NCBI GenBank assembly: GCA_009788135.1
Contig: WQSA01000025.1
Coordinates: forward strand, 1-17,477
Origin: Candidatus Fibrimonadales bacterium
Lineage (GTDB): Bacteria > Fibrobacterota > Fibrobacteria > Fibrobacterales > Fibrobacteraceae
Reading direction: 5' to 3'
DNA: 17,477 nucleotides
Shown one piece after another: positions 7,146-13,645 of the stretch (positions are counted from its first letter, which is position 1; each line of letters opens with the position of its first letter). The translations under genes and the position numbers were made by a program. The notes under the pieces are model-generated. The model was not told where the DNA came from and searched no databases. It saw nothing but the letters and a program-made list of their open reading frames with translations.

Positions 7146-8329
7146 TATTCCATCCCCCTCATCGGATTGCGATTCTCTTTGTTCACAACCATAACACCCA
7201 CAACGCTAGTCTGAGGCCATTCGATGCCATAGCGCTCGGTCGCAAACGATTGCGCTAATTCTGCAAGTTCTTCTTCGCCGGGTGGCCAAGAGGCTTCCAT
7301 TGTCATTTGCACAGAACCGGCTCCGTCAAAATTGGGAGTAGTTTGAGTAATCTGGAGCCTGGGCAAAAATAGAGAAAACTGGTAAGAGCCTCGGTTTGCA
7401 ACCAAATGGCACTGCAATATAGTTTCGTTGTCTTGCCAGTCTTCGTACAGCTTTTTATCGTGCAGATAGATGGTCAAATCAAGCGTTATGGTGCTTTTGC
7501 CGCTTGGGAGCGGCTCGGCCCTTGAAAGGCCGTCGTTGCTCGTTCCTGTGGGAGTGTTGTCATCGGAAAGGCCGTGGCTTATCTTGAGCGAAAATTCTGT
7601 TATGGAGCGTTTTTCCAAAGCTTCGCCTTTGGGAGCCAAGAAGCACTTGAAATCGGAAAGCTGAAACCATTTGTCGTAATCGGCGCCAAAGCTCCAAGCC
7701 TTTGCGCTTTCCTTGCTTGGCTCTTTGTCCACTCGCTCGGCGGGGCCGCTTGTCGTTATCTGGAGCGGCGCTTTTGCGGAGCAAGCTATCTCAAAATCCT
7801 TTATAGCAACATTGCGAGCGTGCTGGGCGTAAGGGCCGAGTTTTTGGCTTACGCATAAGTACGTATTTATGATGTCGCTTTCACTGTATGCCGTGCCAGC
7901 TTTTGCCGCTTCCGCCGCTGTATAGCCTCTTTGGTTCTTTCCCTGAGGAGGCACGACGAAAAGATGCTTGCAAAAGCCTGGCTTTTGCGCATCCGCTGAG
8001 GGGCCTGCAACGGATGCGTAACCCAATCCAGCCAAAAGGATGCGCTCTATGCCTTGCAGATAGCCTTTAACTGCCAGACTTGCAACGGTTGGAAGCTCGG
8101 CGGTTTTGCGCTTGCCGCCGTTGAACTGAGTTCCGTTCATTGCGGCATCGGTGTAGTATTCCGCGCCCTTCTGGAATTCGGCATTTGATTCGGTTGGGAG
8201 CTTATCGCCTTGGCCTGGCCAGTTATCGGCATCGCCTCCGTAAATGTCGCTTTCGGTGGCTTGCAGCTGCTTTTCAAAGCAGACTGCGTGCTCTATTTTA
8301 AAGTCTTGGGTTGCTGTGTTCTCAAGCAT
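7145..8329 (-). CDS. Major tail tube protein (394 aa)
   Basis: The start has GAGGT 5 bases before the ATG at 8329, and the gene overlaps the previous one by 8 bases. The protein is long for a tube subunit (many are 200-300 residues). It alternates beta strands and loops, with no membrane or coiled-coil segment. The second half contains strand pairs such as ITEFSLKISHGL, TITLDLTIYLHD and QFSLFLPRLQIT, and ends with SVQMTMEASWPPG. That pattern of long beta hairpins followed by a strand with a hydrophobic TMEA motif resembles tail tube monomers, which stack as rings around the tape measure. Its place between neck proteins and chaperone pair supports this. The extra length in the first 200 residues could be an added domain exposed on the tail surface. 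Confidence 0.72.
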   Translation of the reverse strand: MLENTATQDFKIEHAVCFEKQLQATESDIYGGDADNWPGQGDKLPTESNAEFQKGAEYYTDAAMNGTQFNGGKRKTAELPTVASLAVKGYLQGIERILLAGLGYASVAGPSADAQKPGFCKHLFVVPPQGKNQRGYTAAEAAKAGTAYSESDIINTYLCVSQKLGPYAQHARNVAIKDFEIACSAKAPLQITTSGPAERVDKEPSKESAKAWSFGADYDKWFQLSDFKCFLAPKGEALEKRSITEFSLKISHGLSDDNTPTGTSNDGLSRAEPLPSGKSTITLDLTIYLHDKKLYEDWQDNETILQCHLVANRGSYQFSLFLPRLQITQTTPNFDGAGSVQMTMEASWPPGEEELAELAQSFATERYGIEWPQTSVVGVMVVNKENRNPMRGME

Positions 8330-8825
8330 TGTTTACCTCGCTGTTAAGTTCAATGTGTCTAAGGGTGAATCGGGCGGTTGCAACGCCGTTAAATATCTTT
8401 TCATCTTTATGGTCAATTAACCAGCGATCGCCCGCTTCTATATTTGCATCGCCGCTTAAATACAATGGCACGAGAGCCTTGCCCGATCTTTGCCTTTCCA
8501 AAATTCTGTTGACGAATTGCCTCAGGCATTTGCGGCCTCTATGCAAACCTTCGCGCTTTTTTTCTTTCGCAGGATCTATTTTGTAGATAACCGATACATC
8601 CACATTGACGGATATTTCAAACCGGTCGTTTGCAACGAGTTCCTGCACTTCGCCGTCTATGTACATTATAACCATGGGAAAGTTTTCATCAGGCAAATTC
8701 TCGTACTCTTCCAATGGCATTTCCTGCTCAAACAGATTTTCCGGATTGCTTATGTTTATGTACGGCCCGTCTATGGACAATATGGCGGCCGATAGCTCTA
8801 GCATTGCATCATCTTCAAAGTTCAT
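8322..8825 (-). CDS. Putative tail terminator / neck protein (gpU-like position, 167 aa)
   Basis: The ATG at 8825 overlaps the previous gene's stop as ATGA and has AGGAG 6 bases upstream. The protein has an acidic N-terminal half with a beta strand, FPMVIMYIDGE (49-59), and another, FEISVNVDVSVIYKID (68-83). A basic helix, EGLHRGRKCLRQFVNRIL, and a closing strand, VATARFTLRHIEL, follow. This alpha/beta order (two or three strands, a helix, further strands) and the place just before the tail tube gene match tail terminator proteins, which cap the tube and join it to the head. The call rests on order and secondary-structure impression, not on a recognised signature. It might instead be another neck component. 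Confidence 0.5.
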   Translation of the reverse strand: MNFEDDAMLELSAAILSIDGPYINISNPENLFEQEMPLEEYENLPDENFPMVIMYIDGEVQELVANDRFEISVNVDVSVIYKIDPAKEKKREGLHRGRKCLRQFVNRILERQRSGKALVPLYLSGDANIEAGDRWLIDHKDEKIFNGVATARFTLRHIELNSEVNNA

Positions 8826-9436
8826 GCCACGCTCCTGGTTTTCATGTCAAGGTTCTTTTTCATTATTTTCGCAAAAAATCTTTTCACTTTATTTCCCGCA
8901 TTTTCCATAACGCGGCGGCGGCCCCGTTCGTTTTGGGTAGCTATTACATTGCCGTCTTTGTCCGATATGTCTATTTTTGAATTGCGGCCTTTTTTCGCAT
9001 CGCCGCCCCTCAATGCGCCTTCGGCTTCGCCGGTGAATCTGAATACTGCAAGAGCTTCTTTTTCATTCGCTATTATATTCACTTCGCCTTCGCCCCTGGT
9101 CTGAAGATGATCGCCGCTCCAGTTGCCTGCAGGAGTGAAAGCTTTTGCGAGATTGCCTGTTCTGTTGACGAATTTCGCATTGTTGAAAATTCGGCGCGGC
9201 CTGTTGTTTTTTCCTTTCGGATTGGTATATCTATCCATTTGCGGCGTTTCAAGGTAAAGCTTGTAAGTGCCGCCCGTTCTACTTGGCTTGACTTTGGTCG
9301 CTCCGTAAATGATTGAATCGGTACGGGCAAACAGGAGCGTTTGAACGGAAAGTTCTTTAAGGGTGGCAGATTTGGAGTCTGCCACCGCCTTTATTGCTGC
9401 CTCAAACGGCTTTTTCCAGTTGCCCTTGAATGGCAT
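8822..9436 (-). CDS. Putative tail completion / head-tail connector protein (gpZ or HK97 gp10-like position, 204 aa)
   Basis: The start at 9436 shares a base with the preceding stop (TAATG) and has AAGGA 6 bases upstream. The protein is strongly basic. It has an N-terminal helix (PFEAAIKAVADSKSATLKELS), a Gly/Asn/Arg-rich middle, a beta segment (EVNIIANEKEALAVFRF), and ends in a basic helix (RRRVMENAGNKVKRFFAKIMKKNL). Tail completion proteins of the gpZ and HK97 gp10 types are similar in size, basic, and end in a comparable R-x-F/V helix. Gene order (capsid, small protein, this, terminator, tube) is the same as in lambda-like phages. The assignment is mainly positional. Confidence 0.45.
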   Translation of the reverse strand: MPFKGNWKKPFEAAIKAVADSKSATLKELSVQTLLFARTDSIIYGATKVKPSRTGGTYKLYLETPQMDRYTNPKGKNNRPRRIFNNAKFVNRTGNLAKAFTPAGNWSGDHLQTRGEGEVNIIANEKEALAVFRFTGEAEGALRGGDAKKGRNSKIDISDKDGNVIATQNERGRRRVMENAGNKVKRFFAKIMKKNLDMKTRSVA

Positions 9437-9804
9437 TATTTATCCTTGAAAAGGCTAAGCGCTTCTTCGGCTTTTTTCGCATCTTCCGCCGCTTTTTTAG
9501 CTGCTTCATTTGCTTTTTTAGCCGTCTCTTCAGCCGCTTTCTTGGCTGCTATGGCAGCAGCTTTTTTGGCGGCCTCTTCAGCTTTTTTTCTAGCCGCTAT
9601 TTGCTCAGCTTTGTTGTATGCTTGCTTGATCGCATTCTTGAACAAATAAACGGTATCGAAATCGCAACGGCCTTTATCAAGCTCAAGGTTAAGCTTTTTG
9701 AATTTGTCCAACTGAGAGGCGATGTTATTGCCTGCTTCAATCAATACAGCTTCGGTTTTGCCATCCTTGCTCTTTTTAAAGCCTACTAATGCGCCGGTAA
9801 TCAT
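9436..9804 (-). CDS. Lys/Ala-rich coiled-coil protein after the capsid gene (122 aa), function unknown
   Basis: The ATG at 9804 comes directly after the stop of the capsid gene and has only a weak ribosome-binding site, suggesting translational coupling. Residues 1-60 look like a small folded domain (VGFKKSKDGKTEAVLIEAG, then FDTVYLFKNAIKQAY). Residues about 62-118 are almost entirely Ala, Lys and Glu in AAKKA-type repeats, predicted to form a long straight helix like the middle of TolA. The repeated tract has no visible membrane segment. In lambda this slot holds gpFI, which helps the terminase-DNA complex find the prohead, but I see no sequence similarity to it. A DNA-binding role, a scaffold-like role or a head-tail spacer are all possible. 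Confidence 0.75.
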   Translation of the reverse strand: MITGALVGFKKSKDGKTEAVLIEAGNNIASQLDKFKKLNLELDKGRCDFDTVYLFKNAIKQAYNKAEQIAARKKAEEAAKKAAAIAAKKAAEETAKKANEAAKKAAEDAKKAEEALSLFKDK

Positions 9805-10725
9805 TTAAGCCGCCACGGTTGAGGTTAAGCACAAAATGCCGTTTTTGTCAATTACGGAAATAGCATAGAGAGCTTCTACGGTGGCTACATAATCTCTCGT
9901 ATCCTTGTCGTAATCCACGCTGAATGTAAGAGGTATCCCGGTAGTTGCTTCAATGGTATTCTCCACCTCGCCTGCGCCGTCTTTGAATACGGGGATATGA
10001 TTTACAGCAGCGACAGACAAAGCTATGCCGCTCATGTTAGTCGCAAAACCAACTATATTCTCATTGCCTGCTGATTTAAGAGCGGTTGTGCGAATAACGT
10101 TTGCAAAGCCTGTTATGCCTGGGATAATGCCGCTAAGCAAAACTTCGTTGTTTGTTGGAGCGGGCGGGATGTTGACAAGATTTTTTCTCAAGCCTGAGAA
10201 ATGATCCATGTTGAGAATCAAGTTTCTTTCTGAATTGGAACCTATCAGCTTGGCCAACTCAGTTTCAATTTCATTGACTGCCCCTTCGTCAAAATTTAAT
10301 GCAGGACCTGCATTAAAAAAATTTGGGAAAGCTAATGTGGTAATTTTCGCAAACGAATCATCAACAATCTTTGAAACAACGGCAGTTACATGCCTTTTGA
10401 GCAAAGCAGCCATTTTTTGAGGCGTAAGCTTGTTGAAAAATTTTCTGGCAATAACAAAGCTTGACTTGGCGTGATAGTCAAGAGTATGCGTTTTCCAAGC
10501 ATGCTCGCCGCCGTTGTCCGTCATGTAATTGTTGTCTTTGCGATCGAAAGCTTTCGCTTTCGGTACGGATCCAGCAACAAATACCTGCGTTGAATCGCCC
10601 TCTTCCATCCCTTCGGTTTCAACGCCGAGGGAAAAAGATTTTGTGGCAAGCAGAATTTCATCAGGATTAGCGACTGCTAAATCTGCGGCCAGTTTGAGAT
10701 CGCCACCTAAGAATGTAGTTGGCAT
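9805..10725 (-). CDS. Major capsid protein (HK97-fold, 306 aa)
   Basis: The gene starts at 10725, overlapping the protease/scaffold gene by 19 bases, with a near-perfect AAAGGAGG site 7 bases before ATG, as expected for the most abundant virion protein. The 306-residue protein begins with a short arm, then the segment SVPKAKAFDRKDNNYMT, a spine-helix-like stretch, FFNKLTPQKMAALLKRHVTA (96-115), and the A-domain-like region NIVGFATNMSGIALSVAAVNH. It ends with strands DYVATVEALYAISVIDKNGIL. This matches the pattern of HK97-fold capsid proteins, in which an N-arm, spine helix, P-domain and A-domain appear in this order. There is no N-terminal delta domain; a separate scaffold is encoded just upstream. 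No decoration protein like gpD lies beside it. Identity is supported by size, pattern and position after protease and scaffold. Confidence 0.85.
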   Translation of the reverse strand: MPTTFLGGDLKLAADLAVANPDEILLATKSFSLGVETEGMEEGDSTQVFVAGSVPKAKAFDRKDNNYMTDNGGEHAWKTHTLDYHAKSSFVIARKFFNKLTPQKMAALLKRHVTAVVSKIVDDSFAKITTLAFPNFFNAGPALNFDEGAVNEIETELAKLIGSNSERNLILNMDHFSGLRKNLVNIPPAPTNNEVLLSGIIPGITGFANVIRTTALKSAGNENIVGFATNMSGIALSVAAVNHIPVFKDGAGEVENTIEATTGIPLTFSVDYDKDTRDYVATVEALYAISVIDKNGILCLTSTVAA

Positions 10726-11222
10726 GATTGGTCCTCCTTTTTGGATTGAGTTGAAAGTCTTTCTATTTCCGCCTGATGCTTTTTAAGGAAAGCTTGTCTT
10801 TCGGTCGGATTTTCAATAGCCTTGTATTGCTCGTACACATTAGGCTCGGTTTGCTCGTTTGTGTTAGGCGCGCTCGGAGTGCCTTCGCGAAGCTCCTTCA
10901 AAACTTGCGCCGCCAATTCATCTTTGGTCGGTGCAGCAACAACCGGCTCGGCGGCTTTGCGATTTTTGAGATCGTCGTACAACGCCTCCAAAATCTCCAC
11001 TTCGCTCTTGCCGCTTGCCAAAAGCTCCATAGCAAGCTTTTCTTGTCCAGCATAAACAACTTTCGTTATTTTAGCCGTGAGATTTGGCTGGGTGGCTGGT
11101 TGCGCAGGCTGCGCAGATGTGGAAACTTGCATGCCTCCAACTTGTGCTTCCGCTTCCGGTGCTCCTTCAGTCGCTAAAAGCTTAGGCGACTTAGGGTTAA
11201 AGAAGCTAAATATATTCTTCAT
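10707..11222 (-). CDS. Nested scaffold protein from an internal in-frame start (171 aa, Nu3-like)
   Basis: Met208 of the protease gene, at 11222, is preceded by AAGGAGG with a 4-base spacer, the best Shine-Dalgarno match in this gene and one that has no reason to exist in the middle of a coding region unless it is used. Starting there gives a 171-residue protein ending at the same stop. It has the composition of scaffolds: an N-terminal KNIFSFFNPK, a Gln/Pro/Ala linker, then charged helices (EKLAMELLASGKSEVEILEALYDDLK and EQYKAIENPTERQAFLKKHQAEIE). In lambda, gene Nu3 is likewise nested in frame in gene C and supplies the scaffold. Here the same is inferred from the start signal and composition. 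Confidence 0.78.
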   Translation of the reverse strand: MKNIFSFFNPKSPKLLATEGAPEAEAQVGGMQVSTSAQPAQPATQPNLTAKITKVVYAGQEKLAMELLASGKSEVEILEALYDDLKNRKAAEPVVAAPTKDELAAQVLKELREGTPSAPNTNEQTEPNVYEQYKAIENPTERQAFLKKHQAEIERLSTQSKKEDQSCQLHS

Positions 11223-11843
11223 GGTTCCTCCTTGGTTAAGTGTTTGTGAAGAAATGAAATTCTCAAGATCGTTGAGGCTATCGGCAAGGCCATCAATGAA
11301 GCCTTTTTCGAGAGCTTCGGCACTATCGTAAGTTTGGCCTTGCAAAAAATCTTTGTTTATATTTCTATGCCTTTGCACGTGCTCAATAAATTGAGCGTGT
11401 ATTTTATCAACGCTCGCTTGGATTTCCTTAATTTCCTGTTCATCCATTTGGCCGTCAAGCGTGCGGGCTTTGCGATCGCCACTGCGAAGCACTTTGTGAT
11501 CTATGTATTTGTCATCAAAATATTTCTGATAATCGAATGTTTCGGCGTACACGCCAACGGAGCCAACTTCAGCGCTAGGAGCGGCATAGATTGCATCGCA
11601 GGCCGCAATGAGCCAGTAAGCTGCGCTAAACGCAAAAGTGTCAGTATATGCTATAACGGGCTTTTCAATTTTTTCTATGAGCCTTCCGATTTCGGGAACT
11701 TTGTATGTATAGCCGCCCGGGGAACGCATGAGCAGTATTATCGCATCGCTATCCGATTGCGCTGCATTCTGAAGCTCCCATTCCAGTTCGTCCATGCTTC
11801 TCGGATAGACATAGCCGCCAAAATATACTTCGCTAAACTTCAT
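10707..11843 (-). CDS. S49-family prohead protease fused to scaffold (lambda gpC-like, 378 aa)
   Basis: The ATG at 11843 overlaps the portal stop as ATGA, and GGAGG lies 7 bases upstream inside the portal's acidic tail. Residues 1-200 match the SppA/ClpP-like S49 peptidase fold. They include the strand AIILLMRSPGG (34-44), the loop and helix TFAFSAAYWLIAACDAIYAAP with the likely nucleophile Ser73, the following SVGVY strand, and RSGDRKART with Lys125 as the probable catalytic partner. A helix with DKIHAQFIEHVQRHRN follows, as in phage S49 proteases. From residue 208 onward the protein is Ala/Glu/Lys/Pro-rich and helical, like a scaffold. The enzyme would cleave head proteins, including the scaffold, inside the prohead. 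The lambda C/Nu3 arrangement is the established parallel. Confidence 0.88.
   Translation of the reverse strand: MKFSEVYFGGYVYPRSMDELEWELQNAAQSDSDAIILLMRSPGGYTYKVPEIGRLIEKIEKPVIAYTDTFAFSAAYWLIAACDAIYAAPSAEVGSVGVYAETFDYQKYFDDKYIDHKVLRSGDRKARTLDGQMDEQEIKEIQASVDKIHAQFIEHVQRHRNINKDFLQGQTYDSAEALEKGFIDGLADSLNDLENFISSQTLNQGGTMKNIFSFFNPKSPKLLATEGAPEAEAQVGGMQVSTSAQPAQPATQPNLTAKITKVVYAGQEKLAMELLASGKSEVEILEALYDDLKNRKAAEPVVAAPTKDELAAQVLKELREGTPSAPNTNEQTEPNVYEQYKAIENPTERQAFLKKHQAEIERLSTQSKKEDQSCQLHS
11227..11233 (-). promoter_or_regulatory. Internal ribosome-binding site for nested scaffold
   Basis: The coding strand reads AAGGAGG then AACC then ATG. The site lies within the protease coding sequence (Asn203-Gly206 region) and defines an internal start at 11222. 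It is as strong as the site of the capsid gene, fitting a scaffold needed in large amounts. The spacer is slightly short. Confidence 0.75.
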
Positions 11844-13255
11844 TCTTCATCCTCCGCATCATCATCGTCATCATCCGGTGTGGACGAATCCGAATTTTTA
11901 AAATCTAATCCAAATGGAGCGCCGTATTCTCTAATTTGAGTCTCTTCGTCTTTTTTTCGCTGTTTGCAGTGAGCGGCGTAATCAGTACCGGAGTAAGCCG
12001 CAACCGCATCGGAAGGGTTAAGCGTTCCGCTTGCAAGCCGCACACGTTCGGCATTTGCGGATTTAAGCGGATCGGGATCGGGCGGTGTCGGTCCTATCCA
12101 GTCGCAAACAAGATTTTCTTTTTTAGGCAAAATTCCATTGATCAAATAATGCTCATAGCAAACCCAATAAAATAACTCTCCGAATAAACGCTGAATAGGA
12201 CCATAATTCCATAAATCAACAATTTTAAATAATTTATTCAGAGCCATTTTAGAGCTAGAAAAATTCATTTTCTCAAAATCGCTCATGAATGCAGCGTAAG
12301 GAATTCCGAGGCCACCGGCAATAAGTTTAAGCTGCTGTCTTATTTGCTCAACTAAATTAAGATTGCCGGTATTGGTTATGATATACGGCTTCGTGCCTGG
12401 AGGCAATGTTAAAATAGCTCCAGGCTTCGGATTGCTCAAATTCAATTTAGGCGCTGCCCCCTTTTCTTTATCAGTCCATTCTTTGCCGCTTTCTGGCGGC
12501 GTTTCGCTCGCAAGCATAACGGACATATTGCTTTTAGATTTACCTTCTATTGCCGCACTATCCACAAGCTGATTGAGGACATCCGTCACATTCATCGAAC
12601 CGGAAAGCATAGGAAAGCTGCGAACTTGACCGGGAAACCTTGAGCCTGGCGCACGCACGAGCATGGAAAAGAAGCGGCCGTTTTTGTCATAGCGCGGCAA
12701 AAAATCAAAATCTTCGTCTTTGCCATCCGTTCCGGCTTTGCGGACAAAATATCCTATCTCAATATCATGCTTGTCCAAAACCACTCCAAGTACGACTCTT
12801 TTGCCGCCTATAAACTTTCCCTCTTTGTACTTCGGCGGTGTTTCAACTCGAAGCGGATCAATCAGTTTCAGGCGGGCGGTAATGGTTCCCGGAGCGGCGT
12901 AAGGATCGGCTCCGAGAACCACGAGGCAATCGCCCCATGTCATCACCCCAACAAGCTGCGCCGTCAGTTCGGCCAGGCTTTCGCCGGATTCAAGCCCTGC
13001 ATGCTTGGCCCATTCGTTGAATGCCGCTCTGGATTCCTCGCTGCCTTCAACAGGAGTAAGGCATCCGCAATAGCTTTCAAATGTCGTTTTAAGGGCCGTC
13101 GCTATGAAAATATTGCGTACAAAATTTTTGCCACGGCTAACCATCTTGATCCAGTTGTTGGATCTGGCAAGCAGTTCGTTTTCGTCTTTGCGGCCATCAA
13201 CTACATTCTGAGTGCCGAATAAATTACCGGAAGCTTCGTAAATAACATTTGTCAT
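11840..13255 (-). CDS. Portal protein (lambda gpB family, 471 aa)
   Basis: The start shares a base with the stop of the W-like gene (TAATG), with GGAGG upstream. The protein matches lambda-type portals. A wing or clip region contains LVGVMTWGDCLVVLGADPYAAP and then LKLIDPLRVETPP (125-137). The core contains LKLIAGGLGIPYAAFMSDFEKMNFSSSK, in which G-L-G-I-P-Y and the NFSSSK motif are characteristic. The C-terminal part has a W-x-G-P-x-PDPDPLKSANA signature before residue 420. The twelve subunits form the ring at one capsid vertex through which TerL pumps DNA and to which the tail neck attaches. The end is an acidic tail, DDDDDDAEDEE, whose codons also provide the ribosome-binding site of the protease gene. 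At 471 residues it is somewhat shorter than lambda gpB (533). Confidence 0.93.
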   Translation of the reverse strand: MTNVIYEASGNLFGTQNVVDGRKDENELLARSNNWIKMVSRGKNFVRNIFIATALKTTFESYCGCLTPVEGSEESRAAFNEWAKHAGLESGESLAELTAQLVGVMTWGDCLVVLGADPYAAPGTITARLKLIDPLRVETPPKYKEGKFIGGKRVVLGVVLDKHDIEIGYFVRKAGTDGKDEDFDFLPRYDKNGRFFSMLVRAPGSRFPGQVRSFPMLSGSMNVTDVLNQLVDSAAIEGKSKSNMSVMLASETPPESGKEWTDKEKGAAPKLNLSNPKPGAILTLPPGTKPYIITNTGNLNLVEQIRQQLKLIAGGLGIPYAAFMSDFEKMNFSSSKMALNKLFKIVDLWNYGPIQRLFGELFYWVCYEHYLINGILPKKENLVCDWIGPTPPDPDPLKSANAERVRLASGTLNPSDAVAAYSGTDYAAHCKQRKKDEETQIREYGAPFGLDFKNSDSSTPDDDDDDAEDEE

Positions 13256-13521
13256 TAGTACCTATTCCCTCCAAAAATATTGACAAAGCCGTAGGAGCCC
13301 TTGCTATTTTCAGCATCTTCAATGGGAATCAAGACAGTTCTAAGTTCTTTCAGAAAATTCATTATGTCAGTCAATCCGGAATATCTTTTTCTTATTCCAG
13401 ATTTGTCTTCAATTTCTACAACAAAAAAAGAAGTATCATCTTGTCTTCCTAATAGTATCCTCTGTATCTTAGCTTCGATTTGCCGATACGATCCAGAAAT
13501 TTTTACTACTTCATCCGCCAT
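13255..13521 (-). CDS. gpW-like head-tail joining protein (88 aa)
   Basis: An 88-residue gene directly before the portal, where lambda carries gene W (68 residues). The protein starts with an amphipathic helix, SYRQIEAKIQRILLGRQ (10-26). A beta hairpin follows, with FFVVEIEDKSGIRKRYSG (32-49), then a second helix, LTDIMNFLKELRTVLI, and a flexible Gly/Asn-rich end (GFVNIFGGNRY). Helix, hairpin, helix is the gpW fold, and the order plus the ending fit a small joining protein bound at the portal. Detailed sequence similarity is weak, so the call rests on order, size and pattern. Its ATG at 13521 has no Shine-Dalgarno sequence, only an AT-rich leader, in contrast to nearly all other genes here. 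A 124-base gap lies upstream, between it and the helicase gene. Confidence 0.6.
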   Translation of the reverse strand: MADEVVKISGSYRQIEAKIQRILLGRQDDTSFFVVEIEDKSGIRKRYSGLTDIMNFLKELRTVLIPIEDAENSKGSYGFVNIFGGNRY

Positions 13522-13580
13522 AGTAACAAATTTAACTTTTTATTTCGGAAAAAGAAGAGGTGTTTTGAAAATAGTTTGGC

Positions 13581-13624
13581 AAAGTGAAAGAAAGCGGCGT
13601 TTTCATTCACTCTTGTTTCACTTT
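13581..13624. repeat. Inverted repeat in the gap between helicase and W-like gene
   Basis: The 124-base space at 13522-13645 holds a perfect 9-base inverted repeat, AAAGTGAAA (13581-13589) and TTTCACTTT (13616-13624), separated by 26 bases. An A/T-rich run (T11 on the plus strand at 13634-13644) follows. I see no convincing minus-strand -35/-10 pair and no U-tract after the repeat in the direction of transcription, so it is not a classical terminator for the helicase. It could be an operator or a processing hairpin. No gene is visible in the gap. Confidence 0.4.
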
Positions 13625-13645
13625 ATTTTAAACTTTTTTTTTTTG

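Noticed and set aside
9430..9789. 119-codon plus-strand frame opposite the Lys/Ala-rich gene
   Set aside because: Phe/Ser/Leu-rich composition is the antisense mirror of the AAKKA codons; no ribosome-binding site and wrong strand for the operon.
11334..11939. 201-codon plus-strand frame opposite the protease
   Set aside because: Antisense shadow of a well-supported gene; its Ser-rich tail mirrors the portal's acidic codons.
13561..13645. Possible rho-independent terminator for the helicase
   Set aside because: The U-tract lies on the plus-strand side only; on the transcribed direction the inverted repeat is not followed by a U-run.
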